Part shown: one piece after another, positions 44,401-55,599 of the stretch
How the letters are laid out: each line of letters begins with the position of its first letter
Position numbering within the stretch: the stretch's first letter is position 1
Translations under genes and position numbers: made by a program
Assembly (NCBI GenBank): GCA_030248215.1
Contig: JASANG010001014.1
Location: forward strand, 186,001 to 250,000
DNA length: 64,000 nucleotides
Direction of reading: 5' to 3'
Origin: Enoplolaimus lenunculus
Lineage: Eukaryota > Nematoda > Enoplea > Enoplida > Thoracostomopsidae
Notes under the pieces: model-generated
Seen by the model: only the letters and a program-made list of their open reading frames with translations
Database searches by the model: none
Told to the model about the DNA's origin: nothing

Positions 44401-46003
44401 ATTCGTGCGGTGCACTTGGACATCACTATCGTGCTGTGCATGTAACTCAAGAACTCGCGCAACGCACTCGTGCAGAACTCATGCTATCTTACTTGTTCCA
44501 CACTTGTGCGTTTACGTTTTCTTTATTCACTTGCACAACCAGACAGCAATGCTCTCGTGCACATACTCGTCGAACAACGTTCGGCTTCCCCATACTTTAG
44601 GCATCACAGCAGCGTACCTTCATATCTCGAAGAAATGTATAGCCGTACTACACATATTACTTATAGGACTGTTACTGAGCTGTAGAAGAATTTTAGAGAT
44701 TTGTCCATCTGCCCTACTGTTTTAACCTAGAAAATTGAAATATATACCGGGACCGAAGAATGTTCCCCTTACGACAAAAATTTAGGAAGCCTACTTACTA
44801 ATTCCCGGTTCTTTTCGTAATTGACTTTTCGACTTTCGACACCCCTTCACAACCTTCTCATGGGAAACCTTCTGATGGGCATATATAAAGTAGGGGCCAA
44901 TGTATAGAACAGAGCCGCAGTAGTAACATATAAACATATTCCAAAGCCTAAGCCCAAACCTAAGCTGAAGCGCAAGAATGAGCTTATACCTAAGCCTAGC
45001 AAGAACTAGTGTAAAGATTAAGCTTACTGTTTTTCAGTTCCACCGAAAAATGTTCTGCCTGTGATCTTTACATGGGCCAAAGTTGGTATAACTAAAATAA
45101 CGGTAACCAAATTCGACTGTGACCGCGCAAACGGTGAATTCCAGGCCCGTGTTCTCAAATTCGTATCGAAACCTATCTCCTGTTAAAACAAGTTTTGAAA
45201 CAAGCAAATTTCAGCCGCTACAAATGTTAAACTCAGCTCATAAGGAGGACATGCAAATGCGGTAATACGTGCTAAGTACATTTTAGAATATGGACATTAA
45301 CCTGAATAACACGCAATACAGTAAACGCAATTTCATCTTGCATAAACGCCAAAATTGCTCCAGGCAACACACATACGACGACTGTAATGAAAAAGCCTTT
45401 TTTTCGGCCCATCCAGTCTTGGATAACGGCAAACACAAGTGCTCCAATTGCGGTTGCAGTGTTTGACAGCGTTTGAATAATTGTCACATGCCAACTTTTG
45501 CCACAAATCAAATTCCATTGTGTGACGACTGTATGCGATGAATCGTCGATGTGCAAATAATTCCAATAGCCACACGCCAGTCCGTCAGTGTTATTATTAT
45601 TATTATTGTCATTATCATTATTATGATTATTATTATTATTATTATTATTGTTGTTGTTGTTGTTGTTACTATTTTTATTATTAATGTAGTTTGTATCGTT
45701 TAGAGGAACAACCGAGCACTCATCCGGCGAAGTTGACAACTTTTGGCCGTCCATGTTAATAAACACTAGCGTTGATGGCTTCTTTGTTAAATTGTATGAC
45801 TCACGGTGCGGAAGTGAAATGAGCTCACCTGATTCGTTGTAGTATCCTGTACACCAAAACGGCGGCGCGTATGTCATAAATATAAGGCTGTAAATGGTAT
45901 ACTGATACAGTACCATAACACTAATATTCAACAAGCCGAATCTAACTTTTTGATACCTGCCAAACGGGCCCATCCGCGAAAGAACTTTGTCAAAATCAAT
46001 CAT
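41464..46003 (-). CDS. SLC22-type organic ion transporter (two exons, complete)
   Basis: A plasma-membrane major-facilitator transporter of organic ions. Exon 1 is 45302-46003 (234 codons) and exon 2 is 42843-41464 (459 codons plus stop). They are joined in phase 0 across a 2.46-kb intron, giving 693 residues. The start is the only upstream Met, followed by the family N-terminus (FDKVLSRMGPFGRYQ). Features in order: a large extracellular loop between TM1 and TM2, WNLICGKSW, DWMGRKKG (MFS motif A), SLEMVGPDHRT, ESPRWLL, a long Ser/Arg-rich cytoplasmic loop (GRRKSIRRKSEY), DRFGRIIP and SELYPTQLRGTG near TM11. The extracellular loop carries a run of about 30 mostly Asn residues encoded by AAT/AAC repeats. 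The cytoplasmic loop is longer than usual. The substrate cannot be predicted. Confidence 0.92.
43440..43800. repeat. Degenerate family A MITE pieces in the SLC22 intron
   Basis: GGTAATAAGAGTGTCCCCAA with AATAGAAGTATGC (43446-43560), and later CCGAATAACAGGTGGAGGG (43768-43786), match the left and right parts of the family. Unrelated sequence lies between them. Confidence 0.5.
44378..44620. repeat. Dispersed repeat, second copy of the 18487 family
   Basis: The ordered blocks listed for 18487-18712 recur here. Two other frames are open through it, but they are compositional and not conserved between the copies. Confidence 0.5.
44895..45076. mobile_element. hAT MITE with GCCTAA motifs, second copy
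   Basis: The ends are GGCCAATGTATAGAACAG and TGATCTTTACATGGGCC. The flanks AAAGTAGG and AAAGTTGG are an 8-bp duplication with one difference. The interior has CCTAAGC-like hexamers. Confidence 0.75.
45588..45680 (-). repeat. AAT/AAC trinucleotide repeat encoding poly-Asn in the SLC22 gene
   Basis: On the plus strand it is a TTATTATTG-type microsatellite. It keeps the transporter frame and falls in the extracellular loop after TM1. Confidence 0.9.
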
Positions 46004-46089
46004 ATTTGACAGCTGATTATATATATTAACGCATTGGTAAAAATAGTAAAAGTGAAATATTATTGCAGAAATTTAATTCGAATTTCATT

Positions 46090-46740
46090 AGCTTACATGT
46101 TGTTCGTTGCGTTTAATGCCTTCATTTTACAATAGCTGTTTTGTTATACTGTAAGAAATAATTGAGATTAGAAGCATGTGAGACATGCTTGTTCGTTATG
46201 TGCACATGCAATATAGAGCAGTGATCTGTATGTATGCTAGCTGGAAGCATACGGTCGACACATATAGTCGACGAAAAATGCAGTTGGAGAGGCGGGCTGC
46301 GAAGGGGATTGGTAAGGGGTTCGTTTAAGGATTCGTAGGCTGAAAGTTCGATCTCCGCTCCGGAAGCCCGCTTTTCCACCTGCTTTGTAGAAAGGTCTGA
46401 TGTCCCGGTTCCTGCCGAGACTGACAGAGATTATTACACATTGCGTGATTTATCTTAAAAGGTAAATTACAATGATAACGCAGTTTATCAAAAATATATA
46501 AATCAGCCAACCATATGACGGGGTCCAAAAATTATAATTTTATTTAGCGTTTTGTCATTCCCCAAAATGGTCTCACACCCCGAAGGACGCTTACACTAAC
46601 TGTTCTCTCACATCGAGAACCAAGGGAAACTCACAAAATTTTCAAATCGCAATGTTTGCAAAACACTTATTTTGTCCGTCAATACTGCTAATTTAACGTG
46701 TCTTTACTCACTAAGGCTGGGAGTTTCTGAATAGTGTGCC
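46090..46740. other. Upstream of the SLC22 gene, little recognised
   Basis: No exon is seen. A B-box-like AGTTCGATCTCCGCTCC at 46346-46362 may mark a tRNA-derived repeat. The SLC22 promoter is expected here, but no motif can be supported. Confidence 0.25.
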
Positions 46741-46801
46741 AAGTAGCTTATGAGGCGCAGTGTGATGGATACTGAAGTTTTTTTGGATTCAGTGTCCAGA
46801 A

Positions 46802-46885
46802 AACTGAAGCTTTTTCGGCTTCTATAGCAGGGACGCTGAATATAAAAGCTTCACTATCCGCCGTACAGAAGCCGAAAGAGCTTCA
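46802..46885. repeat. Small fold-back repeat
   Basis: The arms ACTGAAGCTTTTTCGGCTTC (46802) and GAAGCCGAAAGAGCTTCAGT (46866-46885) are inverted copies with one mismatch and a loop of about 44 bases. Confidence 0.6.
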
Positions 46886-47383
46886 GTACCTAAGCTAATC
46901 AACCTATGGCTTCAATGTCTATCATACTACCCAATCAAATGTTACCTAATTAACGTATAATATTGCGGAAGTTGTGTTATACTTGTAGAATCAAGCGTGG
47001 ATTTTAGAAACCAAATCTATTTCTCACCGAAGCTACACAAATCTAATGTTTTGCGTAGTAATTTAATCTTTAAAGTTGCGTCTTGGTTCTCGCTCACTTC
47101 GCGCGCGATATGCCTTAATCATATTTTAATTCTGTTTTAAATCTTGCTATTGCTTACTTTGTGCAACGATTGGGTTTTGTTTTTACTCACTTTTCAACAA
47201 AAAACTATGCAGTTCCTCAGTTAAGTTTTGTACTGGTAAATAAATCTTGACAATAAGGCTGGCTTCTCGCTCGTTTTGTTTGAGAAGTTTCCCTCGCCTG
47301 GCGTTATGGATCTTCCCGTTTTAGACGTAAAATAGAAAACGAAGCTAGTTTACTCTGAAATTTGTTTTTTAGGTTGAACTATT

Positions 47384-47636
47384 CACTCTAAATTCCAATG
47401 AGTTAATCAATCAACTCAGACGGAAAGTTAGTTATTTTTCTGAGTTAATGACAGTAAACTTTAACTCACTCTGAAATGACTTGATTCTCATTGTGAGTTG
47501 AGTTCACTGCGGGTGAATTGCTTAACTAAATCAGAATGAGTGAATGGATTCAGAACTGTGAGTTCTGATAATCCTAACTCAGACTGAGTGATTCAACTCA
47601 TTCTGAGTTAAAATCAACTCACTGGAATTTACAGTG
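47384..47636. mobile_element. CACTSTAAATTCCA-type MITE
   Basis: The ends CACTCTAAATTCCAATGAGT and AACTCACTGGAATTTACAGTG are inverted. The interior is full of GAGTTA/TAACTC palindromes. The target site is unclear. Confidence 0.6.
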
Positions 47637-47904
47637 TTGGAAACGAGTTTGAAGACTGAAGAGAACTCGGGTAACTGGTTTAGGAGTTAAGATTTGTGTA
47701 TGGTCTTGTGTACGGAAAGCCTGCATGTGTAGTGTACTTGAGCGTTGCGTAGCCAAAAAATGCTACAACATAAAATATTCGATAAAAAAGCATTTTGAAA
47801 TCTTTAGCCGAAACTTGGATTTGCCCCAAAATCTAATGATATATAGCCAATAATTTTAAAATTGCAGTTATTTTTCTGAGTGGTCGTATCACAATTTCTA
47901 TAAA

Positions 47905-48257
47905 GCTTTGGTTTAAGACAAAAACTCAAGTTTTGGCTTAAGACAAAAACTCAAGTTTTGGCTTAAGACAAAAACTCAAGTTTTGGCTTAAGACAACTCA
48001 AGTTTTGGCTTAAGACAAAAACTCAAGCTTTGGCTTAAGACAAAAACTCAAGTTTTGCCTTAAGACAAACACTCAAGTTTTGGCTTAAGACAAAATCTCA
48101 TGTTTTGGCTTAAGACAAAAACTCAAGCTTTGGCTTAAGACAAAATCTCAAGTTTTGTCTCAAGACAAACACTCAAGTTTTGGCTTAAGACAAAAACTCA
48201 CGTTTTGGCTTAAGACAAAAACTCAAGTTTTGGCTTAAGACAAAAACTCAAGTGTTT
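47905..48257. repeat. 25-bp tandem array, about 14 units
   Basis: The unit is TTAAGACAAAAACTCAAGTT followed by TTGGC, with one shortened unit near 47990 and scattered single changes. There are no unique spacers between the units, so it is a minisatellite and not a CRISPR array. Confidence 0.85.
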
Positions 48258-48259
48258 GG

Positions 48260-49094
48260 CGCCAACTAAACTTGCAATTTCTGCGGTGGCAAAACTTTAC
48301 GATTTTGACAGCTTGGATTATGGTGTAACTGAGTATGCATTCAAAGTTTTGAGCTTCAGAACCATCAAGAAATTGCTGTCTAGGTACATTTAAAATGTAC
48401 TTAAAACAGTTTTTCCGCAAAAAACAATAATTAAAACTTCCTGTTTATTTGTTGCACCATCTTGTACAGTTATATAGAGTCCGAGGCCGAACTGAACTTG
48501 AACCATTACCGGAGGCCGATTTCCAGTGCGCTTTTATAGTCCATCGCAGGCACCAATATGCATGAGTTTTTCTCGTACCCCTATTGTGTTCGCTCACAAT
48601 ATGCGACTCCGTTAGACCCTATGTTAAAATTTTATTACTTTGTTAAGCGTGGGCTCAGAAGTGTACAAGTGCCTTTAATACGCCAAACCACGTCTATTCA
48701 ATAGAAGATTGACCAAAATTTAGCGCGTTATATCCCTCAAAATCGTTTGGCAGTCAAAATGCTTTGTATCGCCGTTTCATATTCCATTCTTTATTCAATA
48801 TATATTAGCAGTGTCATGACATTCATACAGAAAACGCTGAACATTGAGTCTTCGTAGAAATGTGTTGCAAAGCAGCACGCAGATAAGCCGACATTTAACT
48901 TCTGTATGTTTGAAAAGATTTATGTTTTGGATTTTATATGTTTTCGATAGTGTTTCAGGGGCCGTTTGCATCATAGTCTATTAAAAATATAATTTTGTGG
49001 TTGTTATTTTTATTAACGAAGCTTACGTTGCTAAGCATGCAGGTTTATTCCAAAATGATATTGTTTTTTAAATTTAGGTATAGTTTTGCATTTA
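48260..49094. other. Intergenic, nothing recognised
   Basis: No exon, terminal repeat or RNA signature is supported. Confidence 0.3.
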
Positions 49095-49524
49095 TAGGAG
49101 GGGTAATAAGACGGGGTCCCTATTTTGGGTCCCAATCAATAGGAGTACGTATCCATAATAAGAGTCCGTAAGCGGATAGAGTCCCTAAACCCTAATTAGA
49201 GTTCATCAATTTTAATTATCCCTAATTGTAGCGCATAAATGACTCCAGGACCAAATAATTTGACTTCGCAACTTTAAAGCGTACTTAAGTTTTGGAAGTA
49301 CATTCATAAGTATAACTTTGCATTATCGCTCAAGTTATTGACGCAAGACAAATAAACGTTTAATTCAGCGGATAGTTGTAGTACCAAATATATATCAGTA
49401 ACGAAAGGTGGCGGAGAGTGGCTTAAAAATACATAACAGTCCGTAATCGAATAACAGGGGGCGGGTACCCTCTAGAGAGGTCAAATAAATATCAGTCCTC
49501 CCTGTTATTCGGGTCAATACAGTA
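49095..49524. mobile_element. Mariner-type MITE, family A, near full length
   Basis: It starts GGAGGGGTAATAAGACGGGG and ends GTTATTCGGGTCAATACAGTA. The interior is collinear with 21172-21617 over its whole length. Confidence 0.65.
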
Positions 49525-50044
49525 TTCCGTTTCAAAAATTTTGTATGTTAAATTTTGTGACCCTTTTTCGGAATACTTACGCCTTCCTTCAGCTGGGTGT
49601 GTAAAGAGCTTTTTGAGTTTGGCGTAGTTATATAATATAATCATGCAACTGCAAGGCTATACACGCATTGAACGTGTACTTGGTTGCAACGCTGCATTAC
49701 GGGTTAATTTAGCTTTGTATGGGAGCAATGCATTAAGTGCAAATTTTGGTAAAAACTTCTAGAAATAGAAATTTTTCCATATATTGATCTGATACGGTGA
49801 ACTTAATACTTTATGCTCAGAACTGAAGCACTAAAAATTGCAATGGCTCTAGCGTTCACATGAAAGTAACTCTAAGTATAAGCGCCACTATGTGCATCTT
49901 CGCATGGTGTAGCTACATAGCACTAGAGCAATTTTCCTACATACGCTGAGAAAATTTGTAGATGCAGCAGCTTATTTAAATTTATTCTACTGCACCCAAC
50001 TTACACGCCCCAGTTCAATATTCTGCGTACGTCCATGACTTTAA

Positions 50045-50228
50045 GGGTTGCGCTATACTTGACGTCCGGCGCCGTCTGGCACCGTCTGTCACCTTACGTT
50101 ATCGTACATGAGTTATTTGCGTACGATACCGCACGGTGACGGACGGCGCTGTACGGGCGATGAACGGCGCCGCACGAGCACGGACGGCAGTATGCGGGTG
50201 ACGTACTTCAAAAAAGTATAGCGCAACC
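50045..50228. mobile_element. piggyBac-type MITE with TTAA target site
   Basis: The ends GGGTTGCGCTATACTT and AAGTATAGCGCAACC are inverted and directly flanked by TTAA on both sides (50041-50044, 50229-50232). The GC-rich interior has GGCGCCGT and CACGGTGACGGACGG blocks. It is 184 bp long and non-coding. Confidence 0.7.
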
Positions 50229-50327
50229 TTAAACAGGATATTTAGCTATAACTAATTAGATTGTTTAGACAAGAGTGTGACAGTCTGTTTCGATGTTGCG
50301 AAATACCGTGTTTCGTTAGATATACAT

Positions 50328-50695
50328 AAGGGTTGCTCTATACTGTTCTTGACGTCCGTCGCCGACCGTCTCCAATGCAGCGCCGTCCGTCTCCAATGCA
50401 GCGCCGTCCGTCACCAGTCCAGCGCCGTCCATCACCAGTCCAGCGCCGTCCGTTACCAGTCCAGCGCCTCCGTTACCAGTCCAGCGCCGTTCGTCACCAG
50501 TTCAGCGCCGTCACCTCTACGGTGCCGTCCGTCGCCCGTCTATTCACCGTGAATCATTCGTACGGAGAGCCGTCCGTCACCGTCCTTCACTAAATGGTAT
50601 CATACGTGTGTAATTTGCGTACAATAATGAACCGCCCAGAGCCGTACAAATTATGCCGGACGGCGCCGAACGTTAACAAAAGTATAGCGCAAACC
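50328..50695. mobile_element. Second piggyBac-type MITE, with an internal minisatellite
   Basis: The ends AGGGTTGCTCTATACT and AGTATAGCGCAAACC relate it to 50045-50228. Between about 50383 and 50530 it holds some eight copies of a 20-21-bp unit (CCAGCGCCGTCCGTCACCAG). The two overlapping open frames here are translations of that minisatellite. Confidence 0.65.
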
Positions 50696-51204
50696 AAAGC
50701 CGTTCATTCTCGTGGCTCATTTTTGTTATCAAGTGAACTTTAAATCGACGCGTTGATTGTGCGGCCTTTTATGCACGTGATAAAACCGCATGGACTTATT
50801 TTTAACTTGATAACAATGAATAGCTTAAACTGCACACGAAATTATACAGCAATCTGGTGTTCACCTGATCCAGTTTGTCAACGCAAATTAATATTGTGCG
50901 TAGGATAATCTTTACGACAATACTTTTAGCGTTTGCGTTACGTTTAAAATGCGCTGATTTGATGTGTCAAATTTTGTAACGAACGCATCAGCTGTACCTA
51001 CTGAAATTTTTTCGTTTGTTAACCTGAAAAGTGACCACTGTTTCACACAACAGAAGATACACATTTTCTTGTGAAACTTGCTAGCAAATGTTCAATAAAT
51101 GCAGCGAAACCTAACAATTAAAACAGTCAGCAATTGAACGCTCTTAATTGCAAAAACTAGCACTCAACGCTGAGCGCTCTGGTACCTGATAATAGGAAAA
51201 TATT

Positions 51205-51374
51205 CAGGGGCGCAGCCAGAAGTTCGGTATGGGAGAGTATAACTTCATGTATAACGAATTTTTCACTTATAGGGCCAAAACGTTGTTGTATAGCTTGTTA
51301 ACGTGCTTTTTTGGTCTGTTCAGAAATTTACGCAGGGGATATAGCTCCTCCATCCCATCGGTCGTACGCCACTG
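51205..51374. mobile_element. hAT MITE, CAGGGGCGCAGCCAG family
   Basis: The ends CAGGGGCGCAGCC and GTACGCCACTG are approximately inverted. The flanks AAAATATT and AAAATGTT form an 8-bp duplication with one difference. Confidence 0.55.
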
Positions 51375-51841
51375 AAAATGTTCTTAGTTTATTGCCTTGG
51401 TAAACAGTATTTATTACGTTTTTTACGTTACTATACTCAAAGCATTTATTTTTGTACAAGTTCTGAACGTCACACATATACACTTTACAGCTGAACTGCA
51501 TCGGCGTTTGAACCTAAATTACGTATATTTTTTATAACCTCAGTACTAAAATTTAGCACTTATGAAGTGAATACTGCAAAATATATCCATAAAAATATGG
51601 CCGAAAATATAGTAACGTATATACTATTTTTAGTAACAAGTTTAAACGTTTGGGGCTGGTAAAACACTGTCGTTCTCGGTTCAATCACAAAATTATTGCA
51701 TTATAAAAGCACTTGCAATCAATGGTCGATGTTAATGCAACATCATTTTTAGAATTTGTACGCTTCATTTAACACATGACTAGTCAGGAGAACAAAACTT
51801 ACATAAGTATAACTAATCTCTATACATAAGCATATTTTTGA

Positions 51842-52033
51842 AGCGAGAACTCGTGTCTGCAAATTACACGTGCAATGCAACTACAAATGGCACATGTTAT
51901 AGATTTTGAAGTAAGAATCTGCCGTTGCAATTTGCACTTGCAAGTGGTCTCACAAAAGTTGCAACTGCAAGTTGCAGTTAGAAGTTCTCGCTGCGATTAT
52001 TGTACTTGCAAATTGTACCTGCGAGTTCTCGCT
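51842..52033. repeat. Fold-back repeat, AGCGAGAACTCG ends
   Basis: AGCGAGAACTCG at the left and CGAGTTCTCGCT at the right, with another AGTTCTCGCTGC inside. The interior is rich in TTGCACTTGCAA-like blocks. Confidence 0.5.
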
Positions 52034-52039
52034 GCAGAA

Positions 52040-53562
52040 ACCCATTATTGACAACATACTGCAGTATTAAAATGATGATGCAATAGCAAAGATAAAACTG
52101 GCAGTCTGATAAAATTACACCAAGAAATTGATAATTCTTACTTAATACAAGTTCAGAAAAATGAAACTGTTTTTCACTGCAATACACACTTTAATCGCAT
52201 CAAAAAAACTAACGTCTGTTCTGCGCAAGCTGTATTCAAGCAGAAATTATGTCTGCTGGAATTACAACACCTTTAGGTAACCCAAAACTACACTTCCAGC
52301 AATAAATATGACCACATATTAGCACTGCATTACTTATTCAACTATGTTATAACAATACAATGTGGTGTGCAAAGTAAAAAAATTCAACTACCAATTATCC
52401 CCGTTTAATGAAATAAAAACCATCACAACTGAAACGGCTCAACTGCACCATAAATAATTTAGCGAACGCCATCTCACAAAACAATCAGAGCATAAAATAA
52501 CTCTCAGCTCAGCCGAGTTAAATCTATGAAAACACCGAATTTCAACTCAAATGCAGCGTTAGTCGTTGCTAAAAAATCATATCAAATTTTAAAGCAATTA
52601 AAAATCTATCACAGTGAAAAACAAAAACTCATTGGCGTTAAATATTGCAAACTTGACAATTTTACCACACCAGACTCGCTTGTGCGTCAATACCGTTGAT
52701 AGTTGTAGTCAAACGTCAAAGCGGCTGGTTGTAATAGAACTGCCGTGTGCAGTCTTTTAAGTAAAACATCGAAGGATAAAAGATAAATGTTGGCCGCTTC
52801 CGTGTTTCCACTTTTCCACACTTCAGTGCTTTTGTATAAAATGCCAACGATTTGCTATTTGATTAGAAAATGAAATTTTCAATATATTGTTGTTCAGTCT
52901 ACTTAGAACGAAAACAGTTAAAAGTTTTACAATGGTAGCAGCTTCTACATTAATGGTCGAAATATAGTTATGTACCACTGTAATCGCAATTTCCAAACGA
53001 AACTGCAACCAAATAATCCTGGTATGCGGAATAGCGTTGCTTTAGGTGGAATATATACAAACAAACGCAACTTCAGCTAGGTTTTGACAAATATGCCAAA
53101 ATATAATACGATCATCATTTTGCTACTGAAACCGTTTTACGATAGATCAATTGGATCTAAATGGCTGAAAATTGAAGACTAAGAAATACAGTTGGCACGA
53201 ATCCCGTAATCAAAGCGGGGCCAATGGCTGTGGGCCTGTCCTGTTTAGACAATATTTTACACCTCTAGATTGGTTCAGCTGGTAACGAGCCTGTTGGCAA
53301 TACTTTCGATTACCATTTTGTAGCGGACCCCTTTCCCAAAATTTAAAAATACAAAAATATCAATTATTCACATTTCAGATAAATTCTCGTAGAGTAAACC
53401 AATATCGCACTCACGGCAGCATACGCGTATGATGGTTTTTAACGTAGCAGTACTATACCGAGTGCACGAATTCATGTAGTGTTTAAACGTTTCCCACATC
53501 ATTTTTTTTGTTCAATCCGAGGTCTGATGAAATGGACGGATTCGAGATTCGAGGTAGAAGCG
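52040..53562. other. Intergenic, nothing recognised
   Basis: No supported exon. An A-box-like GGTTCAGCTGGTAACGAG at 53273-53290 might be tRNA-derived debris, but no matching B box is convincing. Confidence 0.3.
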
Positions 53563-53567
53563 AATGT

Positions 53568-53731
53568 TGTTCTGAAGAAGGAAAACAGGATTGAGGTATT
53601 TCTGGTTATTGCAAAACAGTGGCTATTTTGCATATTCAAAACCTCAGAAAAGTACTATAATTTTAATACAGTCAGTGTAAAAAGGTGAAAGGGTGTGATA
53701 CGGTTTCTAATAAATACAATTTTTGCGTACA
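53568..53731 (+). repeat. 5' LTR of the BEL/Pao element
   Basis: 164 bp, starting TGTTCTGAAG and ending GCGTACA, with an AATAAA near its end. By eye it is identical to the 3' LTR. Confidence 0.93.
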
Positions 53732-53745
53732 TGGTCCTTCGTCGT
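53732..53745 (+). other. Primer-binding site of the BEL/Pao element
   Basis: TGGTCCTTCGTCG follows the LTR directly. TGG complements a tRNA CCA end. The tRNA was not identified. Confidence 0.6.
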
Positions 53746-54098
53746 TGTTTATTTGAACCAGGGTTTAGTGTCGTGTTTGCGAAATCCGGTTAGCTATTGC
53801 ACGTGTGGTGTTTAGTTAGCCTGAGCGCAGTGTGCTCGTGTTTTCGAATCATCATTAGAACGTGGTGCTCGAATAAAATTATTTTATGAATGGAGCGTGT
53901 GTGAATGTTAACGTCTGGTGGATTTTTTACACTGTTATTTACTTCGGGTTGCTTTGATCATTCTGCGTTTCATTGTGCTTTTTCAATACAACAAGGTGAG
54001 TGTGCCGTGTAGTTAAAAAATTTGTTTATGTCCGGACGTCACAGATTAAAGTCCGACAAACACTGCTATTTATCTAAGTAAAGTTTGTATATTCTGTC

Positions 54099-55470
54099 GT
54101 GTCTGTTTCACGTGAAACTACACGCATGGATACGGCAGGTGATATACCGGGGGAAAAGACCTTAGAAACCCCTGCCCCATCAGTGACTGTAGCCAAAATG
54201 AGGCGAAAGGTAGTTCGAACGGCTTCAACTAATTTGGTGAAAAAAGTTGTGGCAAGCTATAAGGATGTGACACAAGAAAATGTGCTTGACCTAAAAGTAG
54301 CTATTTCAAAACTCGACGGATACAGGGCGGAACTTAATATGTTAGACACCATCATTTTTGAAAGTGTCACCGAAGACACGCAATTAGAAGCTGAGGTTCA
54401 AAAGGCATTAGATTATCAGGATATGTTGTCAGATCATGGCAAACGAGTTGGTCTGCAAATTGAAATGCTCGATGCAAAAAGTGCTACACCCCAGACATTA
54501 ACGCGGGAACCAGAGGTATCAGGAAACACCCGGGTGAAAACTCCTAAACTTCAGTTAACTGAGTTCGCAGGAGACCCTCTTCGTTGGGATGAATTCTGGG
54601 ATGATTTTTCGTGTAGTGTTGATAACAGGACAGATTTGTCTATCATTGACAAATTCAAAATTTTAAAACAATCGTTAAAAGGGGAAGCTCTGAGCGTTGC
54701 GGACGGGTATTTTTTAACCCAAAGAAACTACCAGGAAGTTAAGGATGCTTTGAAAGATCGCTTTGGGGACTCTCAGGTTGCAATTTTTGCTCACTTTGAG
54801 GCGTTACTGGATTTACCCGCTGCCTCTCATGACGTCGATCAACTGATAAAAATTAGAGACAAGTGTGAAGCTCATATTCGGAGCATTACAGCCCTTGGTT
54901 TATCGGAAGATACGTTTGGCCAGGTTTTGCACCAATTCTTCTGTCCAAATTTCCTCGGTTCGTAAAAATGGAGTTGCATAGACGCAACGGTTCGAGGAAA
55001 TGGACTTTATCAGCCCTGAGGGAGCACCTCAGGGATGAAATTAGTGTTCGGACCAAAAGTGATCGGTGTTTTGGAGCAAATAATTTGACCTCTACTCATG
55101 ATAATAGTTCTTTTAAAGCAAAGTCGGAGCGTAAAAAGAAAGATAACCCCAGAACCGGATCAGCGTTGCTTGTTCAAACAAAAAAAACCAAAGACAAAGA
55201 ATTCAAATCAGATTCGAGCTCTTCTAAAACTCGAACATGCGTGTTTTGTGGCGAAAGTCATGCAAACTGGGAATGCACGAGATATGCAACTGCACAGGAG
55301 CGAATAAAACATATTAAGGATAGGTGTTTTAAGTGTTTGAGCAAAGGCCATCAAAAGGCAGATTGCAAGAGCACCAGGTTGTGTTACTATTGCTCCCGTG
55401 CGGACCATAACAGCAGCTTGTGCTACAAGCAGTTCGGGAAACCAGACACCAAGGCAGATCACGCTAATTT
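54099..55470 (+). CDS. gag: gag part of the BEL/Pao element
   Basis: An N-terminal basic/helical part is followed by a DUF1759-type capsid region (LTEFAGDPLRWDEFWDDF to about DALKDRFGD). Three zinc knuckles come next: CVFCGESHANWEC, CFKCLSKGHQKADC and CYYCSRADHNSSLC. These bind genomic RNA in the particle. The order and the DUF1759 plus knuckle combination are typical of BEL/Pao. Treated as a fossil part of a mobile element; detailed integrity is not described. Confidence 0.88.
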
Positions 55471-55599
55471 AGTGTGCACGGGCTTGCTGAATCCTAGTGC
55501 CCCAGTGTTCGTTCCTACAACTGGAGTTGAGTCGAATGATCAGTCTGCGCTAGCACAGTGTTCATCTATGCGTAAAGGGGTTGCGATATTAGAATCCGC

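Noticed and set aside
47905-48257. CRISPR-like regular repeats
   Set aside because: The units abut with no unique spacers, the context is an animal genome, and the pattern is a minisatellite.
50277-50593. Two overlapping open frames with repeated QRRPSPV-like residues
   Set aside because: They are translations of the 20-21-bp minisatellite inside a MITE, open in more than one frame.
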